Source of the DNA: Stappia stellulata
Lineage (GTDB): Bacteria; Pseudomonadota; Alphaproteobacteria; Rhizobiales; Stappiaceae
Direction of reading: 5' to 3'
Assembly: GCF_020176715.1 (NCBI RefSeq)
Contig: NZ_JAIVMF010000020.1
Span: 1 to 61,456, forward strand
DNA length: 61,456 nucleotides
Shown here: positions 1-7,974 of the stretch, piece after piece
How the letters are laid out: each line of letters opens with the position of its first letter
Position numbering within the stretch: position 1 is the stretch's first letter
The notes under the pieces: model-generated
What the model was told of the DNA's origin: nothing
The model's database searches: none
The model's input: only the letters and a program-made list of their open reading frames with translations
Made by a program: the position numbers and the translations under genes

Positions 1-239
1 GGCTCAGCGTGCCCGGAGGGGCGCGCCGGCTGCTGCGCCGGCCCGGACGCAGGCGCTGAGGCCGGCGACACGGGAGCCGCCCGCGCGAGCGGGCGCGTCG
101 ACAGCTCGAAGGCGTCGACCGGATCGGTGTCGATCCAGGCATCCGCGCCCGCGCCAACAAAAAAGTCGAGCAGCGCTTCAAGCGCGCGGGCGCGCTCGGC
201 GCCGGAAGGATGCGGGTCGTTGCTGTCGCCAGGTTCCAT
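1..239 (-). CDS. Uracil-DNA glycosylase family 4-like, N-terminal part only (gene runs off the window)
   Basis: An open reading frame on the minus strand starts at ATG 239-237 and stays open to the window edge, giving about 79 residues. The start reads MEPGDSNDPHPSGAERARAL, followed by LLDFFVGAGADAWIDTDPVD and then an alanine/proline-rich linker. In Hyphomicrobiales, family 4 (type 4/5) uracil-DNA glycosylases have an N-terminal helix with this 'ALL.F....GvD....pVDrf' pattern, and from memory they often lie divergent to ETF-QO. None of the catalytic or iron-sulfur cysteine motifs are inside the window, so the assignment rests on the N-terminal pattern and the context. It shares a divergent promoter region of about 180 bp with the ETF-QO gene. 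Confidence 0.5.
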   Translation of the reverse strand, partial: MEPGDSNDPHPSGAERARALEALLDFFVGAGADAWIDTDPVDAFELSTRPLARAAPVSPASAPASGPAQQPARPSGHAE

Positions 240-303
240 GAGACCGTTGTGCCGCATCCCGGTGAAAGGCGCAACGGAGACAGGGTACGGGTAGATTATT
301 CCG

Positions 304-313
304 TTTACGTAAA
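304..313. promoter_or_regulatory. Palindrome TTTACGTAAA in the ETF-QO promoter region
   Basis: A perfect 10-bp palindrome lies in the 177-bp divergent gap, about 105 bp before the ETF-QO start. It extends as an imperfect palindrome with TTCC on the left and GGAA on the right, one base away from each arm. It looks like an operator for a dimeric regulator. Regulators of acyl-CoA and branched-chain amino acid degradation such as LiuR and PsrA bind palindromes in front of ETF genes in other proteobacteria, but which protein would bind here is not determined. Confidence 0.35.
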
Positions 314-416
314 GGGAAATGTCACATCTGGTCTTGCATGCGCATTGCAGCGGCTTTCGCGCTGCACTAAACAGAAACGGAGTGACACGGATCGAGGATT
401 TGCGGGGGAGACAGGT

Positions 417-2096
417 ATGAGCGAAACGGAAACCCTTCCGGAACGCGAAAGCATGGATTTCGACGTCGTGATCGTCGGAGCGGGCCCGGCCGGCCTGTCC
501 GCCGCGATCCGGCTGAAACAGATCGCCAACGACAAGGGCGAGGAGCTCTCCGTCGTCGTGCTGGAAAAGGGCTCGGAGGTCGGCGCGCATATCCTCTCCG
601 GCGCGGTGATCGACCCCGTCGGTGTCGACAAGCTGCTGCCGGAGTGGCGCGAGGAAAGCGACACGCCGTTCAAGACCCCGGTGACGGCGGACCATTTCCT
701 GGTGCTCGGCCCGGCCGGCTCGATCCGCCTGCCGAACATGTTCATGCCGAAACTCATGAACAACCACGGCAATTACATCGTCTCGCTCGGCAATGTCTGC
801 CGCTGGCTCGCCGAAAAGGCGGAAGCGCTCGGCGTGGAGATCTATCCGGGCTTTGCCGCTGCCGAGGTTCTCTATGACGACGAGGGACGCGTCGTCGGCG
901 TCGCCACCGGCGACATGGGCGTCGGGCGCGACGGCAAGCCGAACGCGAGTTTCACCCGCGGCATGGAGCTGCGCGGCAAATACGTCTTGATCGGCGAAGG
1001 CGTGCGCGGGTCGCTCGCCAAGGAGCTGATCGCGAAATTCAATCTCGATGCCGACAGCGACGTGCCGAAGTTCGGCATCGGCATCAAGGAACTGTGGCAG
1101 GTCGATCCGTCAAAGCACCGCCCGGGACTGGTCCAGCACTCCTTCGGCTGGCCGCTCGACAACAAGACCGGCGGCGGCTCGTTCCTCTACCATCTGGAGG
1201 ACAATCAGGTCGCGGTCGGCTTCGTGCTGCACCTGAACTACAAGAACCCCTATCTCTCGCCCTTCGACGAGTTCCAGCGCTTCAAGACGCATCCGGCGAT
1301 CCGCGAAACCTTCGAGGGCGGCAAGCGCATCTCTTACGGCGCGCGCGCGATCACCGAGGGCGGCTTCCAGTCGGTCCCGAAGCTCTCCTTCCCCGGCGGC
1401 CTGCTGATCGGCTGCTCGGCCGGCTTCGTCAACGTGCCGCGCATCAAGGGCTCGCACAACGCCATGCTGTCGGGCATGCTCGCAGCCGAGGAAATCGCCG
1501 CCGCACTGGCACGCGGCGAGGCGAACACCGAGCTTTCCGCCTTCGACACCGCCTGGCGCGAGAGCGAGATCGGCGCGGACCTGAAGAAGGTGCGCAACGT
1601 CAAGCCGCTGTGGTCGCGCTTCGGCACGGTGCTGGGCATCGCGCTCGGCGGCCTCGACATGTGGACCAACGAGCTCTTCGGCAAATCCTTCTTCGGCACG
1701 CTGAAACACGGCAAGACCGACGCGGAAAGCCTGGAGCCGGCGGCGAAGCACACGCCGATCGCCTATCCCAAGCCCGACGGCGAGGTGTCCTTCGACAAGC
1801 TCTCCTCCGTGTTCCTGTCGAACACCAACCATGAGGAGGACCAGCCGATCCACCTCAAGGTGAAGGACGACAAGCTGCAGAAGACCTCGGAACACGATGT
1901 CTACGCGGGGCCGTCGAACCGCTATTGCCCGGCCGGCGTCTACGAGTGGATCGAGGAAGGCGCGGATGCGCCGCGCTTCCAGATCAACGCGCAGAACTGC
2001 GTCCACTGCAAGACCTGCGACATCAAGGACCCGAACGGCAACATCACCTGGACCGTGCCGGAAGGCGCTGGCGGACCGAACTACCCGAACATGTGA
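417..2096 (+). CDS. Electron transfer flavoprotein-ubiquinone oxidoreductase
   Basis: This 559-residue protein passes electrons from reduced ETF (fed by acyl-CoA dehydrogenases) to ubiquinone at the inner membrane. The FAD-binding Rossmann motif VVIVGAGPAGLSAA lies near residues 18-31. The conserved C-terminal 4Fe-4S domain shows NRYCPAGVYEW and then NAQNCVHCKTCDIKDP, supplying the four cluster cysteines, and ends in the typical GGPNYPNM. The length matches the family (about 550). I chose ATG 417, preceded by a purine-rich GGGGGAGACAGGT, over upstream in-frame starts because conserved sequence begins just after it. The ETF subunit genes are not next to it. A strong terminator follows at 2136-2168. 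Confidence 0.95.
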   Translation: MSETETLPERESMDFDVVIVGAGPAGLSAAIRLKQIANDKGEELSVVVLEKGSEVGAHILSGAVIDPVGVDKLLPEWREESDTPFKTPVTADHFLVLGPAGSIRLPNMFMPKLMNNHGNYIVSLGNVCRWLAEKAEALGVEIYPGFAAAEVLYDDEGRVVGVATGDMGVGRDGKPNASFTRGMELRGKYVLIGEGVRGSLAKELIAKFNLDADSDVPKFGIGIKELWQVDPSKHRPGLVQHSFGWPLDNKTGGGSFLYHLEDNQVAVGFVLHLNYKNPYLSPFDEFQRFKTHPAIRETFEGGKRISYGARAITEGGFQSVPKLSFPGGLLIGCSAGFVNVPRIKGSHNAMLSGMLAAEEIAAALARGEANTELSAFDTAWRESEIGADLKKVRNVKPLWSRFGTVLGIALGGLDMWTNELFGKSFFGTLKHGKTDAESLEPAAKHTPIAYPKPDGEVSFDKLSSVFLSNTNHEEDQPIHLKVKDDKLQKTSEHDVYAGPSNRYCPAGVYEWIEEGADAPRFQINAQNCVHCKTCDIKDPNGNITWTVPEGAGGPNYPNM

Positions 2097-2135
2097 GACC
2101 CGGCCGCCGGCAACCGGCTGCAAACCCTCACCAAG

Positions 2136-2168
2136 ACGCCCGCGCGACAGCCGTTGCGCGGGCGTTTT
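2136..2168 (+). terminator. Rho-independent terminator after the ETF-QO gene
   Basis: A perfect 10-bp stem ACGCCCGCGC / GCGCGGGCGT encloses a 10-nt loop and is followed by TTTT on the plus strand. It sits 40 bp after the ETF-QO stop codon. Confidence 0.8.
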
Positions 2169-2192
2169 CGTGTCGCGGCAGGTGGATCGTGC

Positions 2193-2750
2193 TCAGGCCA
2201 CGGCCCCGGCCGCCTGACGGCACCGCTCCAGGAAGGTGTCGACGAAGACGTCGAGCGCCTGCCAGTCGGTGAACTCCATGTCGCCGGAGGGATCCATCTC
2301 CACGCCCTTCTCGCGCAGGATGCGATGGATCATCCAACGCTTGAGGAAATTCATCTGGCGGTCGTGGACGGCGCCTGCGGCGAGATGCACGAGGCTTGCC
2401 TCCCAGTCGACCTCGTCGAACATCTCCTCCACCACGGCGCGGGCATTGTCGAGGTCCTGTCGGTCCGACGAGGAGGCCGACAGGCTCACCGAGACGAAGG
2501 CGGTCGGCACGCGTTCAAGCCGCGCGCGCTGCTTGCGGATGAACTCGACGATCTCCGGCTGGTGACGCTTCACATGCAGCGAGGCGGCCAGAAGGGCGGC
2601 GTCGAAGGTGCCGAGCTCGGTTGCCGCCGCCGCCCGCGCATCGACCAGGGTGACCGCGTGACCGGCGGCGCGAATGCGGGACGCCGCGCGGTCCGCGATC
2701 TTGCGGGTCTGCCCCTCGGTCGTGGCATAGACCACGAGGATATGTGCCAT
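2193..2750 (-). CDS. HemG-like flavodoxin-domain protoporphyrinogen oxidase
   Basis: This 185-residue protein has the flavodoxin FMN phosphate-binding loop YATTEGQTRKIADR at residues 8-21. Its C-terminal half resembles E. coli HemG: VSLSASSSDRQ, then the conserved FLKRWMIHRILREKG and FTDWQALD segments (HemG has YTDWEQV). HemG-type enzymes oxidise protoporphyrinogen IX to protoporphyrin IX in heme synthesis, coupled to the respiratory chain. The gene stands alone, convergent with ETF-QO, and the start ATG 2750 opens directly into the flavodoxin fold. A generic flavodoxin role is the main alternative, since many alphaproteobacteria use HemJ for this step. Confidence 0.7.
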   Translation of the reverse strand: MAHILVVYATTEGQTRKIADRAASRIRAAGHAVTLVDARAAAATELGTFDAALLAASLHVKRHQPEIVEFIRKQRARLERVPTAFVSVSLSASSSDRQDLDNARAVVEEMFDEVDWEASLVHLAAGAVHDRQMNFLKRWMIHRILREKGVEMDPSGDMEFTDWQALDVFVDTFLERCRQAAGAVA

Positions 2751-2847
2751 GCCTGCCTCCTGAATGCGCCCACCACACGCATAGTGTGCATCAAGGTGAC
2801 GACGCTTCCATGACAGGAGTCAAGGCGATCCGGCTAAAGCCGGCAAA

Positions 2848-5163
2848 TCAACCGGCGAGCAGCTCGCGCTTGCGCGTGCAGGCCTCGACCGCCGCGAAGG
2901 CGGACATGTTGACCACCCCGCGCGAGGTCACCGAGGGGGTGAGGATATGCACCGGCTTGGCCGTGCCGAGCAGGATCGGCCCGACATGCAGGCTGTCGGT
3001 CATCACCTTCACCAGGTTGAGCGCGATATTGGCAGCATCGAGCGAGGGGAAGACCAGCAGGTTGGCCTGATCCGTCAGGCGCGAATCCGGCATCACCCGC
3101 TCGCGCATCGCCAGCGACAGCGCGCTGTCGCCGTGCATCTCGCCATCGACCTCGAGATCGGGGGCAAGCTTGCGCAGGATCTCCAGAGCCGCGCGCATCT
3201 TGTCGGCCGAGGCCATGTCGCGCGAGCCGAAGTTCGATGCGCTCAGGAGCGCTGCACGCGGCGTGATGCCGAAACGGCGGATCTCCTCGGCGGCCAGCAC
3301 CGTCGTCTCGGCGATCTCGCGCGCGCTCGGATCGACCGTCACATAGGTATCGGTAAAGAAGGTCGCGCCGCCGGAATTGATCAGGAGCGACAGCGCCGAG
3401 AAATCCTGCACGCCGGGCGCGGTGCCGATGATGCCGGCGACATCCGCCAGATGTTTGGAATAGCGGCCCTCGAGCCCGCAGATCAGCGCATCCGCCTCGC
3501 CCCGGTGCAGGGCGATGGCGCCGATCACCGTGGTGTTGGAGCGCACCATGGTGCGGGCGGCTTCCGGCGTCACGCCGCGCCGGCCGAGCAGCGCAAAGAG
3601 CGTGTCGACATAGTCGCGGTAGCGCGGATCGTCCTCCGGATTGGTGCATTCGAAGTCGACACCGGGGCGGATCCTGAGGCCGAACCGCTCGCAGCGCGCC
3701 TCGATCACCGAGGGACGGCCGATCAGGATCGGCTGCGCCAGCTTGTCCTCCATCAGCACCTGGGCGGCGCGCAGCACGCGCTCGTCCTCGCCGTTGGAAT
3801 AGATGATGCGGGTCTGGCTTTCGCGCGCCGCCGCGATCACCGGCTTCATGATCAGGCCGGAGCGGAAAACAAACCGGTTCAGCCGGTCGTTGTAGGCCTC
3901 GAAATCGGTGATCGGACGGGCAGCGACGCCCGTCTCCATCGCCGCGCGGGCCACCGCCGGCGCGATCCGCAGGATCAGCCGCTGGTCGAAGGGCGACGGG
4001 ATCAGGTATTTCGGGCCGAAGGTCTCGCTGACGCCGCCATAGGCGCGGGCCGCGACCTCGGACGGTTCCTCGCGGGCAAGCTCGGCGATCGCCTTGACGG
4101 CGGCGAGCTTCATTTCCTCGTTGATCGTCGTCGCGCCGGCATCGAGCGCGCCGCGGAATATATAGGGGAAGCACAGGACATTGTTGACCTGGTTGGGATA
4201 GTCGGAGCGGCCCGTGCACATCATCACGTCGTCGCGCACGGCAAGCGCGTCCTCCGGCATGATCTCGGGGCGCGGGTTGGCGAGCGCCAGGATCAGCGGC
4301 TTGTCCGCCATGGCGGCGACCATCTCCGGCTTAAGCACGCCGGCGGCCGAAAGACCCAGGAACACGTCGGCGCCGGGGATGACCTCGGCGAGCGTGCGCG
4401 CGTCGGTCTCCTGCGCGAAGACGGACTTCCACTCGTCCATCAGCGCCTCGCGGCCCTTGTAGACGACACCTTCGATGTCGGTGACGAAGACGTTTTCCCG
4501 GCTGGCGCCCAACGCGCACAGCAGGTTGAGGCAGGCGAGCGCCGCAGCCCCCGCGCCCGATGCGACGATCTTGGCCTTGGCGATGTCCTTGCCGGCCAGT
4601 TCCAGCGCGTTCATCACCGCCGCCGCGACGATGATCGCCGTGCCGTGCTGGTCGTCGTGGAACACGGGGATGTTCATGCGCGCGCGCAGGTCGCGCTCGA
4701 TCATGAAGCACTCGGGCGCCTTGATGTCTTCCAGGTTGATGCCGCCGAAGGTCGGCTCGAGCACGGCGACGGCATCGACGAAACGTTCGACATCCAGTTC
4801 GTCGACCTCGATGTCGAACACGTCGATCCCGGCGAACTTCTTGAAGAGCACAGCCTTGCCCTCCATCACCGGCTTGGAGGCGAGCGGACCAATGGCACCC
4901 AGCCCCAGAACCGCCGTGCCGTTGGAGATCACCCCGACGAGATTGCTGCGGGCGGTGTAGTCGGCGGCAAGCGCGGGGTCGCGCGCGATCTCCATGCAGG
5001 GCGCCGCGACGCCCGGCGAATAGGCCAGCGCCAGGTCGCGCTGGTTGCCGAGCGGCTTGGTCGCCTGGATCTCCAGTTTCCCGGGATGCGGATAGCGGTG
5101 GTAGAAAAGCGCCGCTTCATCGAGTTCGCTGGGAGACGGGTGGGCGGTCGGCTTCTTGGTCAT
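2848..5163 (-). CDS. maeB: NADP-dependent malic enzyme with C-terminal phosphotransacetylase-like domain
   Basis: This 771-residue protein decarboxylates malate to pyruvate. The N-terminal malic domain (about residues 20-160) contains [20 protein letters not shown] and [11 protein letters not shown] central NAD(P)-binding domain (about 165-400) includes [20 protein letters not shown] and [12 protein letters not shown]. The C-terminal 340 residues form the phosphotransacetylase-like domain of the MaeB/TME class, which lacks acetyltransferase activity in known members and is thought to be regulatory. I chose ATG 5163 ([11 protein letters not shown]) because sequence upstream of it is not family-like. 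The length matches rhizobial MaeB/DME proteins. The gene is monocistronic, and its 3' end lies close to the convergent region behind the HemG-like gene. Confidence 0.93.
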   Translation of the reverse strand: MTKKPTAHPSPSELDEAALFYHRYPHPGKLEIQATKPLGNQRDLALAYSPGVAAPCMEIARDPALAADYTARSNLVGVISNGTAVLGLGAIGPLASKPVMEGKAVLFKKFAGIDVFDIEVDELDVERFVDAVAVLEPTFGGINLEDIKAPECFMIERDLRARMNIPVFHDDQHGTAIIVAAAVMNALELAGKDIAKAKIVASGAGAAALACLNLLCALGASRENVFVTDIEGVVYKGREALMDEWKSVFAQETDARTLAEVIPGADVFLGLSAAGVLKPEMVAAMADKPLILALANPRPEIMPEDALAVRDDVMMCTGRSDYPNQVNNVLCFPYIFRGALDAGATTINEEMKLAAVKAIAELAREEPSEVAARAYGGVSETFGPKYLIPSPFDQRLILRIAPAVARAAMETGVAARPITDFEAYNDRLNRFVFRSGLIMKPVIAAARESQTRIIYSNGEDERVLRAAQVLMEDKLAQPILIGRPSVIEARCERFGLRIRPGVDFECTNPEDDPRYRDYVDTLFALLGRRGVTPEAARTMVRSNTTVIGAIALHRGEADALICGLEGRYSKHLADVAGIIGTAPGVQDFSALSLLINSGGATFFTDTYVTVDPSAREIAETTVLAAEEIRRFGITPRAALLSASNFGSRDMASADKMRAALEILRKLAPDLEVDGEMHGDSALSLAMRERVMPDSRLTDQANLLVFPSLDAANIALNLVKVMTDSLHVGPILLGTAKPVHILTPSVTSRGVVNMSAFAAVEACTRKRELLAG

Positions 5164-5244
5164 GGGGATCCACTTGCGGCTGGCGGGCTGTGTCAGTTCG
5201 GGCAAAGGGCAGTCGGTGCAGCCTATCGCCACATCGGCGTGCGG

Positions 5245-5907
5245 TCATGCCCCCATTGCGGCGGGTGGCCGGGACGCGCGCATCAGGATGCGAATCAACA
5301 GGTACAAAACCGCCGCATTCAGGCAATGCCATACGAAATGCGTGCCCGTTGGGAAAGACGGGCAAACCAGCATATCACCCGTTCTGAAGGCAAGCGAAAT
5401 CAGGAACAGCACGCCAACGCCGGCAAGCGGCACGGCCAGCGCGGGCGCGCGCCAGCGCGCGACAAGGGCCACGGCAAAGATGGCGAGCGCTGCCGGCGCA
5501 TAGCCGCCCGAGGAGCCGAGCAGCCGGCCAAGCTGGGGTCCAAGCGCCAGTCCGGCGATGAAAAAGCCCAGCGTGAGGGCAGCCGAGGGCCAGGGCCGCA
5601 GCGCAAGGACGCGCCGCATCGCGAAGAAGAAATACAGATGAATGAACACCGCGATCGGAACGACATCTGCAAGCCCCGCCCAGCGCGTGGCGAGCGTATG
5701 GAACAGAAAGGAGCCGATCCCGACAAGCGCGACCACGAGGATCAGCGCGAGGGCCGCGCCATCCCGTCGCGGCTGACGCTGCCACTGCCGCAGCGCCCAA
5801 AAGGCCGCCACGAGAAAGGCCGCATTGGTCAGCGCGTTCACGGGTTCTGCCCAAAACGCCGGTCCGATCCGCTCGCAATAGGCGTCGACCGCTGCCGTCC
5901 AGTCCAT
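5245..5907 (-). CDS. Ceramidase-family (CREST superfamily) integral membrane hydrolase
   Basis: This 220-residue protein has about seven predicted membrane segments and the metal-site motifs of alkaline ceramidase-like proteins. They are AEPVNALTNAAF near residues 20-31, GSFLFHTLATRWAGLADVVP (the S..FH..D pattern) near 65-85, and a C-terminal GTHFVWHCLNA with the two histidines of the HxxxH motif near 188-198. Family members hydrolyse amide bonds of ceramides or related lipids, but the substrate of bacterial homologues is mostly unknown. The gene lies 81 bp upstream of maeB on the same strand and is divergent from moaB. The small size is normal for the bacterial branch. Confidence 0.8.
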   Translation of the reverse strand: MDWTAAVDAYCERIGPAFWAEPVNALTNAAFLVAAFWALRQWQRQPRRDGAALALILVVALVGIGSFLFHTLATRWAGLADVVPIAVFIHLYFFFAMRRVLALRPWPSAALTLGFFIAGLALGPQLGRLLGSSGGYAPAALAIFAVALVARWRAPALAVPLAGVGVLFLISLAFRTGDMLVCPSFPTGTHFVWHCLNAAVLYLLIRILMRASRPPAAMGA

Positions 5908-6040
5908 CCTCGATCTCCGCAGACATCCCGTTGCAGGCGCGCCCCTGCGACCAAAGGGGCCGACACAACCACTGGCCAGTTGCCGGAGCCCGGCCTATTG
6001 TCGGCCGCAAAGGCCTCCTGGAGGAAGGGAAATCAGACCC

Positions 6041-6598
6041 ATGCATCGCATTGATGACAGCCGCCCGTTCATTCCCTTGCGCATTGCCGTCCTCACGGTC
6101 TCCGACACGCGCACGCCCGGCGACGACCGCTCCGGCGACACGCTGGTCAACCGGCTGACGGAGGCCGGGCACCGGCTCGCCGACCGCGCCATCGCCACCG
6201 ACGACGTGGAGGCGATCCGCGAGGTCGTGAACCGCTGGATCGCTTCCGCCGACGTCGACGTGGTCATTTCCACCGGCGGCACCGGCTTCACAGGACGCGA
6301 CGTGACACCGGAGGCGATCGAACCGCTGTTCGAGAAGCGCATGGACGGCTTCTCGGAGGTGTTCCACCGCATCTCCTATGACAAGATCGGCACCTCGACC
6401 ATCCAGTCGCGCGCGACCGGCGGGGTCGCCAACGCCACCTATATCTTCGTCCTGCCGGGATCGCCCGGCGCCTGCAAGGACGCCTGGGACGGGATCCTCA
6501 AGTGGCAGCTCGACTACCGGCACATGCCCTGCAATTTCGTGGAGATCCTGCCCCGGCTCGACGAGCATCTGAAGCGCGGCAAGCTCCAGCAGGCCTGA
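6041..6598 (+). CDS. moaB: Molybdenum cofactor biosynthesis protein B
   Basis: This 185-residue protein of the MoaB/Mog family acts in molybdopterin adenylylation or a related step of molybdenum cofactor synthesis. The motifs are LRIAVLTVSDTRTPGDDRSGD near residues 13-33, VVISTGGTGFTGRDVTPEAI near 79-98, and IFVLPGSPGACKDAWDGIL near 139-157. These form the molybdopterin-binding pocket of the fold, and length and motif order match alphaproteobacterial MoaB. It is preceded by GGAGGAAGGGAAATC, so the ATG 6041 start is well supported. It stands divergent from the ceramidase-like gene and just before the exported metallo-hydrolase. Confidence 0.93.
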   Translation: MHRIDDSRPFIPLRIAVLTVSDTRTPGDDRSGDTLVNRLTEAGHRLADRAIATDDVEAIREVVNRWIASADVDVVISTGGTGFTGRDVTPEAIEPLFEKRMDGFSEVFHRISYDKIGTSTIQSRATGGVANATYIFVLPGSPGACKDAWDGILKWQLDYRHMPCNFVEILPRLDEHLKRGKLQQA

Positions 6599-6714
6599 GG
6601 TCCGGCGCGCCAAGGCGGTCACGCTTTCGTGAACGCAGCTTCCCCCCTCGCCGTTCCCGGCTACATGGCAGCTTCGACACATATGTCGCATCTCCAAGAG
6701 GGAGGATTGATCCT

Positions 6715-7683
6715 ATGAGCCACTTTTCGCTTAGCCGCCGGGCGGTTCTGGCCGGCGCCGCCACCACGACGCTCGCCGCGCCCGCCATCCTGACGTCCGC
6801 CACGCCGTCCTTTGCGGAGGCCCCGCTGATGGGCGCCTCGAGCGCCACCTTCAACCGCATCAAGCTTGGCGAGTTCGAGATCACCACCCTGCTTGACGGC
6901 CAGCGCGGTTCCGACGGTCCGCATCCGATCTTCGGCCAGAACCAGGAAGCGGATGCCGTTGCCGCCTTGATGGAAGAAAACTTCCTGCCGCCGACGCGCA
7001 CCGAATTCGTCTTCACGCCGGTCGTGGTCAACACCGGCTCCGAGCTCGTCCTGTTCGACACCGGCCTTGGCGGCGACGCCGGCTCGCTGACGCAGCAACT
7101 GGCCGCTGCCGGCTACACGCCCGAGCAGATCGACATCGTGGTGATCACCCACATGCACCCCGACCACATCGGCGGGCTGATGACCGGTGGCACTCCGACG
7201 TTCCCGAATGCGCGCTATGTCACCGGCCAGGCCGAATACGACTTCTGGTCGGGCGAGGACAAGCTCACCGGCCCGACCGAACGGGTCGCCAAGCTCGTCC
7301 AGTCGAATGTGACGCCGATGGCCGACAAAATGACCTTCATCGGCGACGGCGCCGACGTCGTCACCGGCATCACCGGCATGGACACCTCCGGCCACACGCC
7401 GGGCCACATGTCCTATCACATCGAAAGCGCCGGCCAGCGCCTGCTGATCTGGGGCGATGTCGCCAACCATTTCGTCGCCTCGATCCAGCGTCCCGACTGG
7501 CATGTGCGTTTCGACATGGACAAGGAAAAGGCGGCCGCGACCCGCAAGCGCGTCTTCGACATGGTCTCCGCCGACAAGGTGCCCGTGACCGGCTATCACA
7601 TGCCCTTCCCGGCCATCGGCTACATCGACACGCGCGGCGGCGGCTACCGCTGGCTGCCCGCCTCCTACCAGTTCAAGGTCTGA
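6715..7683 (+). CDS. Exported metallo-beta-lactamase-fold hydrolase with Tat-like signal
   Basis: The protein has 322 residues. The N-terminus SLSRRAVLAGAATTTLAAPA has twin arginines followed by a hydrophobic stretch, a probable Tat signal, which suits a metalloenzyme that folds before export. The fold motif THMHPDHIGG lies at about residues 145-154. Further ligands appear in GHTPGHMSYH and in the C-terminal VTGYHMPFPAIGY. This is the group of MBL proteins that includes quorum-quenching lactonases and many uncharacterised hydrolases, so the substrate cannot be told. ATG 6715 was chosen because GAGGGAGGA lies 9 bp upstream. It is followed by the structured non-coding block at 7706-7949. Confidence 0.85.
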   Translation: MSHFSLSRRAVLAGAATTTLAAPAILTSATPSFAEAPLMGASSATFNRIKLGEFEITTLLDGQRGSDGPHPIFGQNQEADAVAALMEENFLPPTRTEFVFTPVVVNTGSELVLFDTGLGGDAGSLTQQLAAAGYTPEQIDIVVITHMHPDHIGGLMTGGTPTFPNARYVTGQAEYDFWSGEDKLTGPTERVAKLVQSNVTPMADKMTFIGDGADVVTGITGMDTSGHTPGHMSYHIESAGQRLLIWGDVANHFVASIQRPDWHVRFDMDKEKAAATRKRVFDMVSADKVPVTGYHMPFPAIGYIDTRGGGYRWLPASYQFKV

Positions 7684-7705
7684 TCGACCAAGGCACCCGC
7701 AAACG

Positions 7706-7732
7706 AAAAGCCCCGGGCCATGCGCCCGGGGC
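7706..7732 (-). terminator. Minus-strand hairpin terminator, left edge of the structured block
   Basis: A perfect 9-bp stem GCCCCGGGC / GCCCGGGGC surrounds a 5-nt loop. Read on the minus strand it is followed by TTTTCG, so it terminates transcription coming from the right (from the FMO operon or from the structured block). Read on the plus strand there is no T-tract. Confidence 0.65.
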
Positions 7733-7920
7733 CAACTTGCTGACAAAGGTGGCGTTTCTCCAGGCGTCATACCGGGCAAGCGCCAACGCGACCCGGTATC
7801 GGAGAGCCAAAAGCCCAGACTTCTTCGACGAAGAGACGCCGACAGGCGGTGCCTCTCCGATCCCGGCTCTCATTGCATTCGGCCGGGAGGACGATCCGTT
7901 GCTGTTTGTCATCACACCTA
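7733..7920. ncRNA. Candidate structured RNA between two mirror-image terminators (strand undecided)
   Basis: No protein-coding pattern is seen in these 188 bp, but they fold into a compact nested set of perfect stems. P0 is TGACAAA/TTTGTCA (7741-7747 with 7905-7911). P1 is ATACCGGG/CCCGGTAT (7769-7776 with 7792-7799), capped by GCG-CCAA-CGC. P2 is CGGAGAG/CTCTCCG (7800-7806 with 7853-7859) and encloses two small hairpins at 7822-7834 and 7837-7848. P3 is TCCCGGC/GCCGGGA (7861-7867 with 7882-7888). P0 encloses P1, P2 and P3, so they form a multibranch junction. Each strand has its own terminator just outside. I do not recognise tmRNA, RNase P, SRP, 6S or a known riboswitch consensus. It could instead be overlapping 3' UTRs of the convergent genes or a palindromic repeat cluster. 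Confidence 0.45.
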
Positions 7921-7949
7921 AGCCCCGGGCACACCGCCCGGGGCTTTTT
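7921..7949 (+). terminator. Plus-strand hairpin terminator, right edge of the structured block
   Basis: A perfect 10-bp stem AGCCCCGGGC / GCCCGGGGCT with a 5-nt loop runs into a T-tract on the plus strand. Its arms are almost the same as those of the hairpin at 7710-7732, so the two hairpins could also pair with each other across the block. Confidence 0.75.
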
Positions 7950-7974
7950 CCTGCCGACCCGGGTTTCCCCTGCC

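Noticed and set aside
2947-6054. A long plus-strand open frame (over 1000 codons) opposite malic enzyme and the ceramidase-like gene
   Set aside because: It is an antisense shadow produced by high GC at third positions: the sequence is low-complexity R/G/A/H-rich and covers two well-supported minus-strand genes.
7733-7920. Identification of the structured block as tmRNA, SRP RNA, RNase P RNA or 6S RNA
   Set aside because: The hallmark sequences (tag-peptide reading frame, SRP GGAA tetraloop region, RNase P GAGGAAAGTC, long bubble hairpin of 6S) are not present on either strand.
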